From positions 19,818,201 through 19,882,200 of the forward strand of contig OZ024888.1 of assembly GCA_964017195.1 (NCBI GenBank): DNA of 64,000 nucleotides, read 5' to 3'. Both the position numbers and the translations under genes were made by a program. Source of the stretch: Siderastrea radians. Its lineage: Eukaryota > Cnidaria > Anthozoa > Scleractinia > Rhizangiidae. Positions 13,096-27,153 of this stretch are shown here, piece by piece (position 1 is the stretch's first letter; each line of letters starts with the position of its first letter). Below the pieces are notes generated by a model. The model saw only the letters and a program-made list of their open reading frames with translations. It was not told the DNA's origin and did not search any database.

Positions 13096-16000
13096 GAGAT
13101 AATTGAGCTTAAATTTGGAAAGAAAATGCCATAAATTCTCTGTATTTTACAGCTTTTTTGGAACTATGGTTGCTCAATTATCTCTGAAAAATGAGCGGTT
13201 ACCCAAATTTCTGTTTTTAGATTTCAGTAGGTCTTGCTAAGATCTGCTTCTTCCCCATAGTTATAACCTTTGCAAAAATACCTCTGTATTAGGACCCACC
13301 ATCGTTAACATTCAAAGCATCACAAGCGAGTGGTAAAATCTTTTGCATGAAGCCCGCACACTTTCCTCACAGGGAAAACAGTTCTATTGGTCCTCCTGTA
13401 CAGCCATATAGTTAGGAGAATGATAAGGGTAACACAAGTTTCGACGTTAAAAAAAGGGAATAAACTATAGCCCCGCAGCCTTAAAACACACACACACAAA
13501 TTCTTTCAACGATTTTATGTTTCTTCCTTTTTTTAAATTTATTCATTTAGCTTACCTGTGTCGCACTGTGGTTTGGGTCTGGTCTGCAATATTGGCGTCT
13601 CTTGAGCGTTAAATTTTTCTGAAACTTCAAAATAAAGGAAACGAAGGTTATTCAAATAATGCTGGACTAAAATCGATTGCCGATTAGGAAGGTAGACAGC
13701 CACGGTACCTTAAGACATCAGTTTACAACGGTGCTCAAAACGTCTTAACGCTGCAAAGGTTCGGAGATCGAAATACAAACCAGCTAAACAATTTTGACTG
13801 TTTGACTGCTACTCAAAATGCTTGCACTGACGCACACACCTAGGGTGTGTCTAGAACTCTCCCAAACACCCTCCCGTGTTTCTTTCTCATGACCAGATCC
13901 CCATTTCTTAAGTGTCGTTTTATTGGCTGTGTCAGTCTTTTGTGTTTGTCTTACAAAAATCTGCAAATGAAACTTTGCAAAACGGATGTAAGTGAGTAAA
14001 CACTACAAGCCAGACGCTGTAACTACTCACCGGGTTTTTCTATTTTGGAACATAAAAATCGGAAGCGATAATCGCCGCAGATCTGGCTGTCTCCTGACTG
14101 TTCGCTGTTTCGACAGAACACACCGACTCGCTCTTTACAATGAATCACCTGGTTACTCAGCTGAGCTGAGGAGCCATCAGCACGCTGACATTCAATATCC
14201 ATCACTGAGCTGCCAGAGCACAGGTCTCCCGCTAAAGACACAGCCCAACTACCTGTGGATTTTCTGACTGTGTAAACCCAGGATGACCACGTTCCAACTG
14301 TCAAACAAATCAATACATTTCTTGTAAGAGTTTTACATATTGATCAACCTCATAACCGCGGTTTTCGCTCATCTTGCACTGTACAATGTGTGTTCGCATG
14401 GAAAAAGTTTACGGACCTTTGTGGCTATTTTCATTCAGACTACTTGCACGAAATACTGATGTTAAAAAGAAAGGATGTTCTCAAAACAGAATTCTCTAAA
14501 CTCACCAGAGAAAAAAATAGCTCCAACATCTCTGATTTTGAATATAACGCAACTGTACTTGTCTTTTGGTGGCTTCTGGCCGGATCGCCAACATTTCCCA
14601 AGAGCCAATGAACACTCACCGGTTTAATCCATCACATCCCGCCAGTGAGAGTGATCCTTGTAGCTTCATGGTACAAAAGCTGAGTGCAAACCTCAATGAG
14701 CAGCCTAGCCTGTTCCCATGCTCCTTCAATCCGTTTTCTTACCTTATTAACACTAATAACACGCTAATAACTCTAGAGCAAGCATCAACATATTTTGCTT
14801 TAATCACTTACAAGTTCAGTACAATTAAACTACTTACAAGTCTCAGGAGGGGATGGCTGATTTTCCTTCCATTTACTTAAATCCATTTCCGGAATCTGGG
14901 TACATTCATCGCGCTTGAGTTCATCAGTAGCGGCAATAAAAGCATCTCTCTGAACGGAAACAATGCCAAACACGTTATCGCACAGCACACGCGACAGCGA
15001 AGTCTTTTTGATCTCAGCAATCTGCTCATCGGTGAAAACACCTTTGTTTTCAAACCAAAAGCGATCACCATCGCGCAGTCGACGAAATTGTTCTTTTATT
15101 ATGCAATGCAATGTAGGACCAACTACTGCTCCAGGGACCGGATCCTCGGCCAATCCCGCCACCCACAGGTCCGCATACTCCACATCTTCATATAACTCAT
15201 GAAGTAAGTGTCGCGATCTTGCATCTTTGATTTCGTCGCTTGTTTCTTGAAAGATGTCAGCGTGGGAAAGATTACATTCGCGCCTCCACGCGCCGTAACC
15301 CGGTAGACCGTGATCGCGGCCTCGTTGGATATTTAGCGCCGCCAAATCAAAACCGTGTTCTGATTCTGGCTGCTGGAAAAGGTGCTTCGTTAGTCCCGCA
15401 GCCATCTCTCTGTTGGTATCTTGCGATTCGTTGGCCAGAAGACCAAGAAGCACAGGCTCAATACCTTCTCTCTGCACCAGTTTGTTATTAAAAAACGCAT
15501 CGATCAGAGGTACGTCAGGAGCCACTGGATCAAAATTAGCGTCAAGCATTGCAAATTTAGGCCTTACCATACTGTGGCCGAATCTAAACGCAGACGCGGC
15601 GAAGACGTTTAGGATTCCAGGGTGAACATTAGTGTATCCCTGATAAGGAGGCATAGTGTTCTCACCCAGAATTTTTGGCAGATAATGGTTATACGTAATG
15701 TGTTGAAGCATGGCTCCCACAATTTTTCTAGTCTCTTGATAAACTGCGTCCGCGTTCCAGTGTTTGTTGATTCGGTTGAGACTTTCTGCTATTCGATTGT
15801 GTTCCCTGACCCATAAGGTGTGCATGGAGGCTAGTGCGATTTGTTCATTGACTCTGAAGTCGCCGGCATCAAAGCATCCTCCGAATAACTGACACAAGTT
15901 CAGAGGAGGTTTGAAGGGAGACTGGACAAATGGGAGGAAGTACTTTGGCCTTGTTATTTTCAGATGACCGTTGTTTGCTAAGGAAAAAATGACAATGAAA

Positions 16001-19000
16001 TACTATGAAACCGATAATGACAGTAGCTGCCCACCTCTCCCTTCCGAGCGTATGGCAGTATCGATGATTGCCAAGCTTATTACTCGAGTAACTAATTCGT
16101 AACTTTATACAAACGTAGAACTGATTAGTAGGAACTGTACAATTCTTGATGCTGTGGCCGACATAGGAAAGGGTCTCAGGAGGCGGGGGAAGGGGCGAAC
16201 AAAGAAAATAAGGCCCAGAGGGTTGATATTCTTCAGATACATAAACATAACATTTTCAGCCCCCCCCCCTCCCATACTCACTTTTGAGAATCGATCAGAC
16301 CGCCAATTGTCTTATGTGGTGTGCTTTGAGATCTTGTTTTAAAGATGTCCCAGAGGAAATATTGAAACTAATTAGTCTGCACGTACAGTGCACATAGAAT
16401 GCACATACAGTACCTTGAAAATTATCCAATAGTTGAACTTATTGCCTCAGAGGTACATCTAACTTTGTGAACGTTTCTGAATGTAAATTTGCCTTGCCGC
16501 TACACTAGAATGTTATCGAATTTGCTTTTTAACTACTGTTCAAGCTTTCAACAGCGCCCTTCCCGATCTTAGCCCATAGTTCAACATCAGAAGGAAAATA
16601 ACTACTCTTGCGAATTAAAAGGACATCAATAGCTTCTTAGATCTAGAACTCACAATCGAGGTCTCTTAGTCGTTCAGCAACCTCTCTACTGGAGCCATAT
16701 ATTTGTGATCCATCGACAAACGACGTGATGGTGTTGAGCTGCTCTCGCGGAGTCACATTTTCGTTGTCAGTTTGGCAGGCGGCCGCTGACCGTGTAAACA
16801 TCGTACATGCAGACCCGTCTGGGTACATTATGGGAAAGCAAGGAGGTTCAAAATCCTCCGGTGACCCGTCACAGCTGGAAAAGAACACAAAATAAATACA
16901 TCACGCTGGTTTCACAATCTACCTTCCAGAAGGTTTCCTCGGTCCGAATTCCGGACTCGTTTCCATATAAATCTCTTCAAGTGTAATGAGTTTCTTCTTG
17001 GTTCTCGTCAATGTTTTCTTTGTTTGTTTTTTGTAAATCTGGTGTTTTGTGGAGTTCTTACGATTCTTAGCAGTGCATAGAAAAAAAAGAAAGAAATAGG
17101 TTATGTAGATCGGATGTAGAAGAGAACAGTATGGCTAGTCACTAACAACCTTAAGCTGAAAATGGGCACCTTAGAAGACATATGAGAAACGTACAGAAGA
17201 CTGATAATAACACCTACTTTGGCAAAAAACATATTTCTCCTCCTTCGCTTTCTGCAGTGAAAGAGATGTCGTGATCCAAGAACTGTCCCCACTGCATTAG
17301 CATGTGAGAGTAACGGTGTTTGTTTCCACTAGCCTCAGTAACGTGGATAAGGAACTCTTTGCTGATGCGATGTGGTGATGGCAAATCTGGTGCAAACGGT
17401 TGATCAGGAAACCCAGCAGGATCTGACAGACCGTTTACGTCATAATAGATTGGGTCCAACATCCGGGTATATGGTGTGGTTGCCGCACCCCACATGGGGT
17501 TGTCAAGATTATTACAGGTGCCATCAAATGTTCGGTAGCGTGAGTGATATTCAGTATCAGAACAGTTGGGTTTTGGAAGGGTACAATTCACCTCTTTGAT
17601 GATGTCTGACAGCTTGGTAGCCGAAGCAACAGAGCTTGGTCCCAGTCTTACAGACACTACTCCAGAGCGGGAGCGGTCATCTGGTAACAAAGCGTAAACT
17701 TATGGTAAAGCTGCTCTACACATGTCCAGATAACGCTGCCCTGCTTTTAGGCTGACAGTCTGTTGCTTCAAGCATTTCTTGTTATTTCATTACACCGCAT
17801 TGCAAAACACGTCAGAAGCACATTTTGTGCCGACTCGCCTTAAAACAGCATCTTAGAGGGATTGAGATATTTCCTTTTCTCTCAACATCTCAGCTTCAAC
17901 AGGTTAATTTACCCTACGTTTTAATCTACTATATGAAACCTCGATGACAGTGATCTGGATTCTTTACATCTAAGGTTCTCTATATGCATGACAAAGATAC
18001 CTCTATCGTAGAATTAAAATTCAGGCGGTTACCGGTTCCTTGTATCGGAGCTCATCGCCTCGCGGCTAAACTGAGCATAGTTCTAAACCCATAAATTTGA
18101 AATTTGCCCGTCAACCAATTGTGGCAAAGCAAACCTTCGCCGACTTATGAGGCTATTTATTTTGTTCAGAAATGGACTTATGACGATTTCGCTAACATGC
18201 ACCAAATATCCAAGTGGGAGGCTTACTTTAGAATTCCAGATATCTATTTACTTCCAGGGCCCGAGTTTTAGAATGGTAAGTTTTATGAACTTGTCGTTCT
18301 CTCAAGAAAGTTGTGCTAGCAACGAGAATCTCAAGAAAACTGAGGGAGGATTAAATGGTGATAACAGGAGTTCATTGATAAGGGACGTCAAAAGCAATGA
18401 TGACTTACCTATCATTTGTTCCGCTACCTCGCGTTTTATCTCCCTGATGATCTTGTTGAACTGTAAGTCTGCCTTTGACACCCTCTGGGCTTCAGGGGAC
18501 GGTTGCCGGAATATGCGATGCAAGGAAAACTCTATTCGCCCTCGAGGTGATTTCAACTTACCAGAAGAAGTCCCATTCTTGTGAGATCTCAAACGGTCAG
18601 AGCCGTCCGCAGCAACAGAACTGTTCTTTACAACCGCCATCGACGATTTAACGTAATCATTACCAGCGTACTCCGGGACCACCACAACAGACACCTGCGT
18701 TGTCGCAAAGACTGCTGGTTTGCCTTGAGTCCTGGCAATAACCTGTAACACAAAGCTGCTGGGTCTGTCACCAGAGCCTAGTTCTGCGAGTTCCCTGGTG
18801 ATTTTCAGAGAGCCTTTTTTGGGATGTAGACTGAAATAGGGTTTCCTGTGGAGGGGATGAACAGACTGCACTCTGTAGCGTACGGTGGAGCTGGTGGTGC
18901 TTTTGCCTTTTTCGACTCTCAGATGCAAGATGGTTTGTCCAACGAGCATGTTGTACGGGATGATGACCGAATAAATTGGACTGGGAAATCTCAATCCTTG

Positions 19001-22000
19001 ATCGCGGTTCAGGTGGGTTTTCCTCTTGGCGGTGCTGACTCTGATAATGACGATGGCAAAAGGGGACGTGACGTCTTCAATGCGTGCCTTGACTCGCAGA
19101 CGATAAGTGGCTTCCTTCTTGAGTTTACGACGAACGGAAATTATGCCTGCAAGTAGAAAATCCCCCGTGAAAAAATCAGACGATGTAACGGCTAGCCAAA
19201 GTTAATTTGCAGCAACTACTGTCCTAGGGACTTGTGTCTTCCTCCCTTAAGAAAGAACCCTGGCTGCTCTTGGTCACCTGCTTACCTTTGACAAACAAAT
19301 CCCCATCACTATAGCCTCGCTTTGTTATTGTGTTCCCCTCACGAAAAATAAGAAGCCGCGGATAGAAGCCTCATAGAAACTTTTAAACAGGTGCGAAGCC
19401 AATGAAATGCAAGTCATTTGGCGCATTTTTCTCCTATTTCACTACGAATTTTCTTCCTTTTTTTTTCTTAACCCTATTTTGCCTGGGCTTTTTTGAGTTC
19501 CTGAGCCTGAGGGGGGCACAAAGTGCCCCCCTACAGATCTCGAAAAGTATTAACACTCTTGTGATGAAACTTGTCACGTTTGTAGCACGTCATTGGCTTA
19601 ACAGATTGGGCTTGTGATATGTCAACTATGACGTGTCATGACGTCAAAATGACGTCACAAACCATCCATTTTGAATTTTGAGGCCGCCATCTTGAATCCC
19701 GAGCTTGCAGTCATACAGTTGACGATAACGACATCAAAAAATATATGAATTTGTTCTACGAAACATACTTAATCAAAACAAGCACAAAGAAGTATAGGGT
19801 TATTTTCTTCTTACAAATGAAGGGGAAAAAACTGAAAAAAAAAGACTGAAAAAGACAAAAATAGTCAAAATACACTCCTGAATAGACAGTTGCTATGAAA
19901 CAGGTCACTCATCACAGACACGTCATTGACACAAGAAACTTTTCTCTGATAAATTTTAGGAAAAGTCACGAGATTTGGTGATTATTCGTCTAGCCGTTTA
20001 AAAGTTCTATTTCGCTAAAGTCAGCGCGGGCACAATGTGTCCCTCCCCCCCCCCCCCCCCCCGCAGCCTAAATAAGGTTAAGTGGTAAAAAAAGAAGAGA
20101 AATAAAGACAACGAAATAAAACACAACAATAAGAACTGAAATGTTTCCTGTTCTTTGGTATTTTATACAATACTGATCAAAATATGCTGGAGACTAAAGT
20201 TTTAGAGGAGTTGTTTAAAACTTTTTGAAATATGGTTACATTCTGAATTTTCCATACTAATAAAACAATTGTTTCAGATGATGTGGTCGCCTGTGACCTG
20301 TCACTTCTTGTATGGTATAAAATAAGTCCTATCAAACGACAATACAGTACCTGTGACGGGATCCATTTCAAACAAGGAAGTCTTCTCATTGTAAGGCTTG
20401 CCGTTCACTGATACTACCGAGTAATGGACTGGACTTTGGAAATTCCCTGCATTAGCCCGAACTGTAACGATGGAGGTATCAGGCTGGGCCGTCACGTGTA
20501 CTGTTGCGCGGTAACGCTTCTTTGAGAATGAAATTGCAATGTCTTCTTGAAAGAAAAGAAACGAAAATGATATCAACGCATCATTTCTGACCAAATAACC
20601 CAAAGTCAAAATAAAACAACCTTAACTTGAATTTAAACTGTTGACACTCTCTCTATGTTCCCAGAAGACCAAGGAGTGGAAGAAAGAAAAAACGCTAGTG
20701 AACAGAGCGCGAGAGCAAGACGCAGATGAGTATGGTAAATAAAACAGTCCTTCCCTTCAATCTTACATTCAAGGTTATTTTTCGCGCATTCTGCCTATAA
20801 ATAGTAGAGAGGCTTTGAGCGGTAGGCTGTAAGTTTTTTTGTTGTTTCTAGAGGAACCATATACCTCAAAGAGAAACAAATTCGTGAAAGCAAAATTCTT
20901 TTTATTTAGCTAAATTAGCCTTTTGTAAGTCTTTAAAGGACGGTGCCTCCTTTTATTATTGCGCATACGTTCTGTGCATCTTGGGATATATTTTTGCGTG
21001 GTTTATGACTATGTGAAAAAAGTAGATCTTAGCAAGGGATATCAGAATTCAAAAAGAAAATTGGGGGTAACCGTGCATTTTTCAGAGATGATTGAACTTA
21101 AATTTGGAAAAACATTGCCATACATTCTTTGTATTTTAGCGCTTTTTTGGAATTATGGTTGCTTAATTATTTCTGAAAAATGCGTGGTTACTTACAATTT
21201 TTTTTTTTGGATTCTCATAACCCTTGCTAATATCTAATTTTTCCCCAGAGTCACAATCTTTGCAAAAAATACATTTGTATTAGGAGGCACCGTCCTTAAG
21301 GCCGGAATTTTTTAATATAATTTTTCCTTTTCTTTATTAGCTGTTTTGTATCGTGTTAGTTATTTTATTATAGAAATTAACTTTTGTCCTTTTTAAACCT
21401 TATGATTTCACCCGGCAATTTAGCCCCAAGTTCCTTTTAAGTCGTTCTATTGTTACGGAGGCCAAAATAAACTTCATTCCAAACTTTAGAGTTTGAACCT
21501 AAATCGAACAATATTATTAATCTCAAATTGTCAAAGCTTGAACCTAAATCGATCACTGTTTCCTCGCTTCTTCCTTTTCTTTTTCTTTCTTTCTCTTTTA
21601 CTGATTGGTTAGAATCTTTACGAACGTCTTATTTTGGGAACGGTCTCTGACTTACTTTCCAAATATATCCAAATTTATCACTGATTTGGAAAAAAAAGGT
21701 TCACTTTTTTTTGTTCCTAACTCTGACGGAATTTGTCCGATTTCCAAAACCATACGTGGACACAAAGATTTGACCTTTCTAAATTCGTTGCTTATCGAAG
21801 TGATCACTTGACCGAGGTACGTATAAAAACTGATGACGGTAGAAATATTTCAATCTGCATACCTCCTCTGGAGTCACAAATGAACCCATACGGCCGAAGA
21901 GGGTTGTAAACAATGTGAATATAAAAGCAGCTAATGTGAATGCATCACTTACCGATACACTTGTTTTCATAGGGTACAAGACGGAAGCCTGTCCGGCACG

Positions 22001-25000
22001 TACACCGGAAGCTCCCTGGAGTATTAACACAGTTATGTTGACAGCCACCATTCCTCTGTTCCAAACATTCGTCAATATCTAAAAGAAATCATCAACAATA
22101 ACCAGCGTGAGGGGAATGCCAGGTGAGGTACCCAGCTAAAGGAGCAGAAAGACGAGAGAGAATGAAGGAACTTGTGAGCTTGCTGACTTGCTCCAGTTTC
22201 TTTGCACTCTCGTCTATCCGCTCTTTGCTACGGAGGTTACAGATAGTACCAACACCAGTCTAATAACATCGTTAACTTTCACTTGATTGTTAAAAAGTAA
22301 CACAAAAAAGGTCATTTCATACTAAGGCAATTGTCTGCATTTGTAGACTTTGTAATCAACATTTTGTCGGAAACAGCAAACTTATATGTTGACCACTGTA
22401 CACAAGGTACAAAAGATCACTATTTAAACAGCCTAGTAATGCACTTAACCAATAATATAATGCAAGACACCAACTAGCCCTCACTTTGCTAAATAGCGAA
22501 CTTCCCCGCTTAGATGGGAGTTGATTTCTTCGCTGCGTTGCAGTTGTTTGTGGTTAGGGTTAAATACATTATGCTCGAAAATTTGAGCATTATGATTTTG
22601 AGCGTCACCCTCAAAACAACAACATTATGCTTAAAATTATGCTCGAGAAGTAGCATTATGCTCGACTGATCTTGGTTATATTTGATGCCCTTTTCCATCC
22701 CTGCAGACAAAAAAATACACAGTCAACCTCGTACCTCCATAAGTCAGAAACACAACATTTTATTGCATCAGTTACAACTTTACAAGCAATAAACAACACA
22801 TAATGCTCAAAAGCACTCAAAATGTCTTATTTCAATGGAACTGGCACTGAACCATGATGGATAGACAACTGGCAAGTGTGGCAAGCCTTAGCAGCCTGGC
22901 ATAATGATGCAACGGCGCAACCAGTCCTTGAAAGTAGCAACCAAGCCTTTGAATATGTTAAATCCTTACTAAAAGCACTTGAAAGTGAAAATTTCTTATT
23001 ACAGTTATGGAAATATTAAGAGCGAATGTTACCAACGGTCAAACATTTGGTGGCAACAGCTCAAAAATCAATTCCGCTCATATTCTTATGTTAGGTAGAC
23101 CTTAATGTGAAACAAATCACTGCATAGTTCGTTTGGCTGAATATCGATTTATTTTCAAGAAAATCGATATTAACGGAATTCTCTCAAAATGCAGCTTTTG
23201 AAGCTCAAAATTTAAGGCAAATCTCGAAGCTTCGCGTGACAAAATGAAGCACTCCAGAGCAATAAAAATGAACCAAACTTGTAGAACGATGTTTAAATAT
23301 ATGTCAAAAGCAATTTCAGTAATTTCTGCTCATTTATTTACGAGCTCTAATTAAATTTATCCGACATACTTTTGACTAGATAAAAAGTATATCAAGTTTA
23401 ACCCCTCAAAAAAGTATGTGGTACCAAGTATTATTCGTCAAGAATCTGGATTTCAAGAGGAGAAGGGATGTTCTTTTGCCTCCTAAAAGGATGTTTCGGG
23501 GAAATTTATTGACGCGATGTTATAGAATTTTAAAGTTGGACAAAATGCGTCGATTCACGCGATCAGAAAAGTCAGCCTAATTAACTCAGTGTACACATAC
23601 ACAAACAACTTCACGTTTACCGCAGGTTTTGATCAGCAAACAACCGATTTTAACACAAAATCCTCTAACCTTCATGTTGCTGTATCACAGATGAGAGCTG
23701 TGGTCCTTGTTCATGATAAAATTCAAGCAAACTGCAAGGAAACTTGACAGGATATCGCAACTTGCCATGCCGTTGCACCAAACATCCGCCGTTTTTGATG
23801 TGAGGATTCTCTTTTCCTATTTTCGTTCGAAAGCAGGCTTAAGGTGTTGTACATAAGATGTTTTACCTTTGAAACTAGCTCTGAACTCAACTGAACAGCG
23901 AAACAAAAAGTCGTTAATGCAAAAACATCTGTTACGTGCTTTGGGTGATGCCGCTAATTAATTAGAACGAGTTTTAGTGAAATCGACTACTGCATGCATG
24001 TACCGCGGTAACGAACTTTTGGGTGCATCCGGTGACTTTGGGGAATAAGGTTTAATTTTTTTCAAATAAGCTAATTCTGTCTTCCTACGTTTACTACTTT
24101 AATGACTGAGCGAAGATTCTCAGTAGATTTGGTTCGATGAGTACTTTGAAATCTGTGCAACTGAAAAAAGCGCACCTTGGTTGCATGACATACCCTAGAC
24201 TGAGCTTTTACCTGATGATATATTCTCTGTTGGTTTTCCAAGAAGTCGCACAGTTAATGAACGCTATATTATATACTATGGCTAGTTTCAAATACAAAGT
24301 CAGGCATAAAAATTTCCTGTTCGGTCTTAAAATTCTTTTCTCGTTTTGTTAGGGGGAGGGTGGGGTGGGGCTTGGGCTATAGGTTTCGGGGAAAGAAGTT
24401 TTAGAGAACACTGAATCGACTGATTGTATCGATTCCTGGCATTGAAAGACTTTCAAATAAGGCAGTGGTGATACGTTAAACCTCCTTTTTATTTTTGCCT
24501 GGTTCTTGTTCGTATTTACGTGCTAGTGTACATTAAACGCACAAACACTTATTTACGGACAATAGACATTAATAAAAAATCAAAACTCGTACTGGTTCTC
24601 AGGGAATAAATTTAATGATCTGCAAGATTGTTAAGAGCTTTGTCCTGTGGCAGAAAATACAACCCACTACGGGCTTTACTTGGATGACTTTTTATGAGTC
24701 TTGGGTGTTCCGCTTTCGATGCTCAACAGGCACCAACGAAAAACGACTCTACTCGACTGACACTGTAGTGCGTGCAGTCTTTTTCTAAAGCTTCCAACAG
24801 TGAAGCAAACTACAAAACGGTTAACTGGGGGTTCAACGTTCTATTCAACACCGATCAACGCTGTTGAATTTCAAAAACAAGTTTGGCCTTCCAGCTTAAT
24901 GATGTTTCACAATTTTGCCGACTTTTGTTTTGTTCTCAGGTGTGCCACCCTGGGCAATGATGTTCTGTAAATATTGATTCAACTTTTTCTATGTTCTCAG

Positions 25001-27110
25001 GTGTGATCAAAAGTATTGAATTCGTTTGCCCACCTTGTTCAACATCGCACAACAAAGTTGTGTTCAAGATTGTTGAATAATGTTGAAGGAGTTTGGCCGA
25101 GTCATAAAGTTTGCAAACGCCAAAGACGCAAAGAGCTTGAGCCAACAAAATGAGGGGGCAGCCGGGGTTGAAGGCTAAGAAAAGGGGCAAGTTTGAACCC
25201 TTAATCCCCCAACATGAAAAGGGTTCCCCTTAAGTAGGTTTCCAACCACCCCCCCCCCCCCACCCATCCCCTCCATCCTCGCGAAAGTGGGTCGGTCGGT
25301 CGGTTGATCGGTTAAGCAAAAGAGAAAGATAATTCCAAGATAATAATTCCAAGCGCGCCGCAGCGACCCGCTATCACTCTTAAAGGTGTTCGAAGACGAT
25401 CGACCTTGATATGAGGGTGACTTAGATGTCCAAGTCACCTCAAGATGCCTTTAAAGAATATTAAAACGCACGAGGAAAGGGTGCAGGCACGGACTAAGTA
25501 TTTCTACTCGGGGCCTTTTGGGTCTGTGAAATCAAGTTTTCGGAAAATCGAGAACCTGCAAATACCTTTCCGATCCGCTTTTATAATTACTGAACAAAGC
25601 TTTATCACATGCAGGTGGCTGGCTTGAATGTTGTGTGATGTTGTAAAGCAAAAGGTTTCACTTCTGCATAATTGATACATTAAAGGTGGGTTAGGTGAGT
25701 TCTGAAACAACAGATGGAAAAGCTCCGCTTTATTTGAAAATCCTTTAACGCCAAGAATCGTTTACTTATACTATTACTTTTACCCGGGCACTTACAATCA
25801 GTCGATTTAGTATTCTCTTGAACGTCTTTTCAAACACCTTTAGCCCAAACCCCGCCCCGCCCTAAACAAAAAGAAAGAAAGCATTCTCAGACTGAAAACG
25901 AGGAGATTTTCATGTCCAACTTTGTATTTTAATGCAGCCATAGTTCATTACCTGTGCTACCTCTTGGAAAACCAACAGAGAATATATTTTTAAATCCCTT
26001 CACCCTGCCCACCAGGAAAAAGCTCTAGGGTTAATGTCACGCAACCAACGGACGTTTTTTTCAGTTTCACGCATTTTTAAGTGCTCATCTGAACCAATCT
26101 ACTGAGAATCTTCGCTCAGTCCGTAAATTAATAAACGTAGGATGACAAGAATAGCTTATTTGAAAAAACAATTTAACCTTATTCCCCAAAGTCACTCGAT
26201 GCACCCAAAATTTCGTTACCGCGGTACATGCATGCAGTTGTCGATTTCACTAAAACTCGTTCTGACTAAATTAATTAGCGGCATCACCCAAAGCACGTAA
26301 CAGATGTTTTTGCATTAACGACTTCTTGTTTTGCTGTTCAGTTCAGAGCTAGTTTCAAAGGAAAGGCATCTTTTGTACAACACCTTAAGCCTGTTTTGTA
26401 ACGAAAATAGGAAAAGAGAATCCTCACATCAAAAACGGCGGATGTTTGGTGCAACGGTTTTGTGTTAAAATCGGTTGTTTGCTGATCAAAACCTGCGGTA
26501 AACGTAAAGTTGTTTGTGTATGTGTACACTGAGTTAATAAGGCTGACTTTTCTGATCGCTTGAATCGACGCATTTTGTCCAACTTTAAAATTCTATAACA
26601 TCGCGTCAATAAATTTCCCCAAAGAGTCCTTTTAGTAGGCAAAAGAACATCCCTTCTCCTCTTGAAATCCAGATTCTTGACGAATAATATTCGGTACTAC
26701 ATACTTTTTTTAGGGGTTAAACTTGATATACTTTTTATCTAGTCAAAAGTATGTCGGATAAATTTAATTAGAGCTCGTAAATAAATGAGCAGAAATTGCT
26801 GAAATTGCTTTTGACATATATTTAAACATCGTTCTACAAGTTTGGTTCATTTTTATTGCTCTGGAGTGCTTCATTTTGTCACGCGAAGCTTCGAGATTTG
26901 CCTTAAATTTTGAGCTTCAAAAGCGGTCTTTTGAGCGAATTCCGTTAATATCGATTTTCTTGAAAACAAATCGATATTCAGCCAAACGAACTATGCAGCG
27001 ATTTGTTTCACATTAAGGTCCACCTAACATAAGAATATGAGTGGAATTGATTTTTGAGCTGTTGCCACAATATTTTGAAAATGTTTGATTTTTGGCAACA
27101 TTTGCTCTTA

Positions 27111-27153
<43 letters not shown>

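Noticed and set aside
12904..13134. A 76-codon plus-strand open frame
   Set aside because: It falls in a palindromic MITE and is nearly repeated at 20,959-21,237 in another copy.
14830..14840. In-frame TAG as the end of the peroxidase protein
   Set aside because: It lies inside a consensus donor (ACTT|GTAAGT), and splicing there joins in the right phase to a WxxW-module exon with a good acceptor.
14963..15816. Several plus-strand open frames opposite the peroxidase exon
   Set aside because: They are antisense shadows of a strongly supported exon.
24137..26642. Open frames within 24.1-26.6 kb
   Set aside because: They lie in the inverted arms or spacer of the fold-back transposon, recur in both arms with changes, and show no transposase motif.
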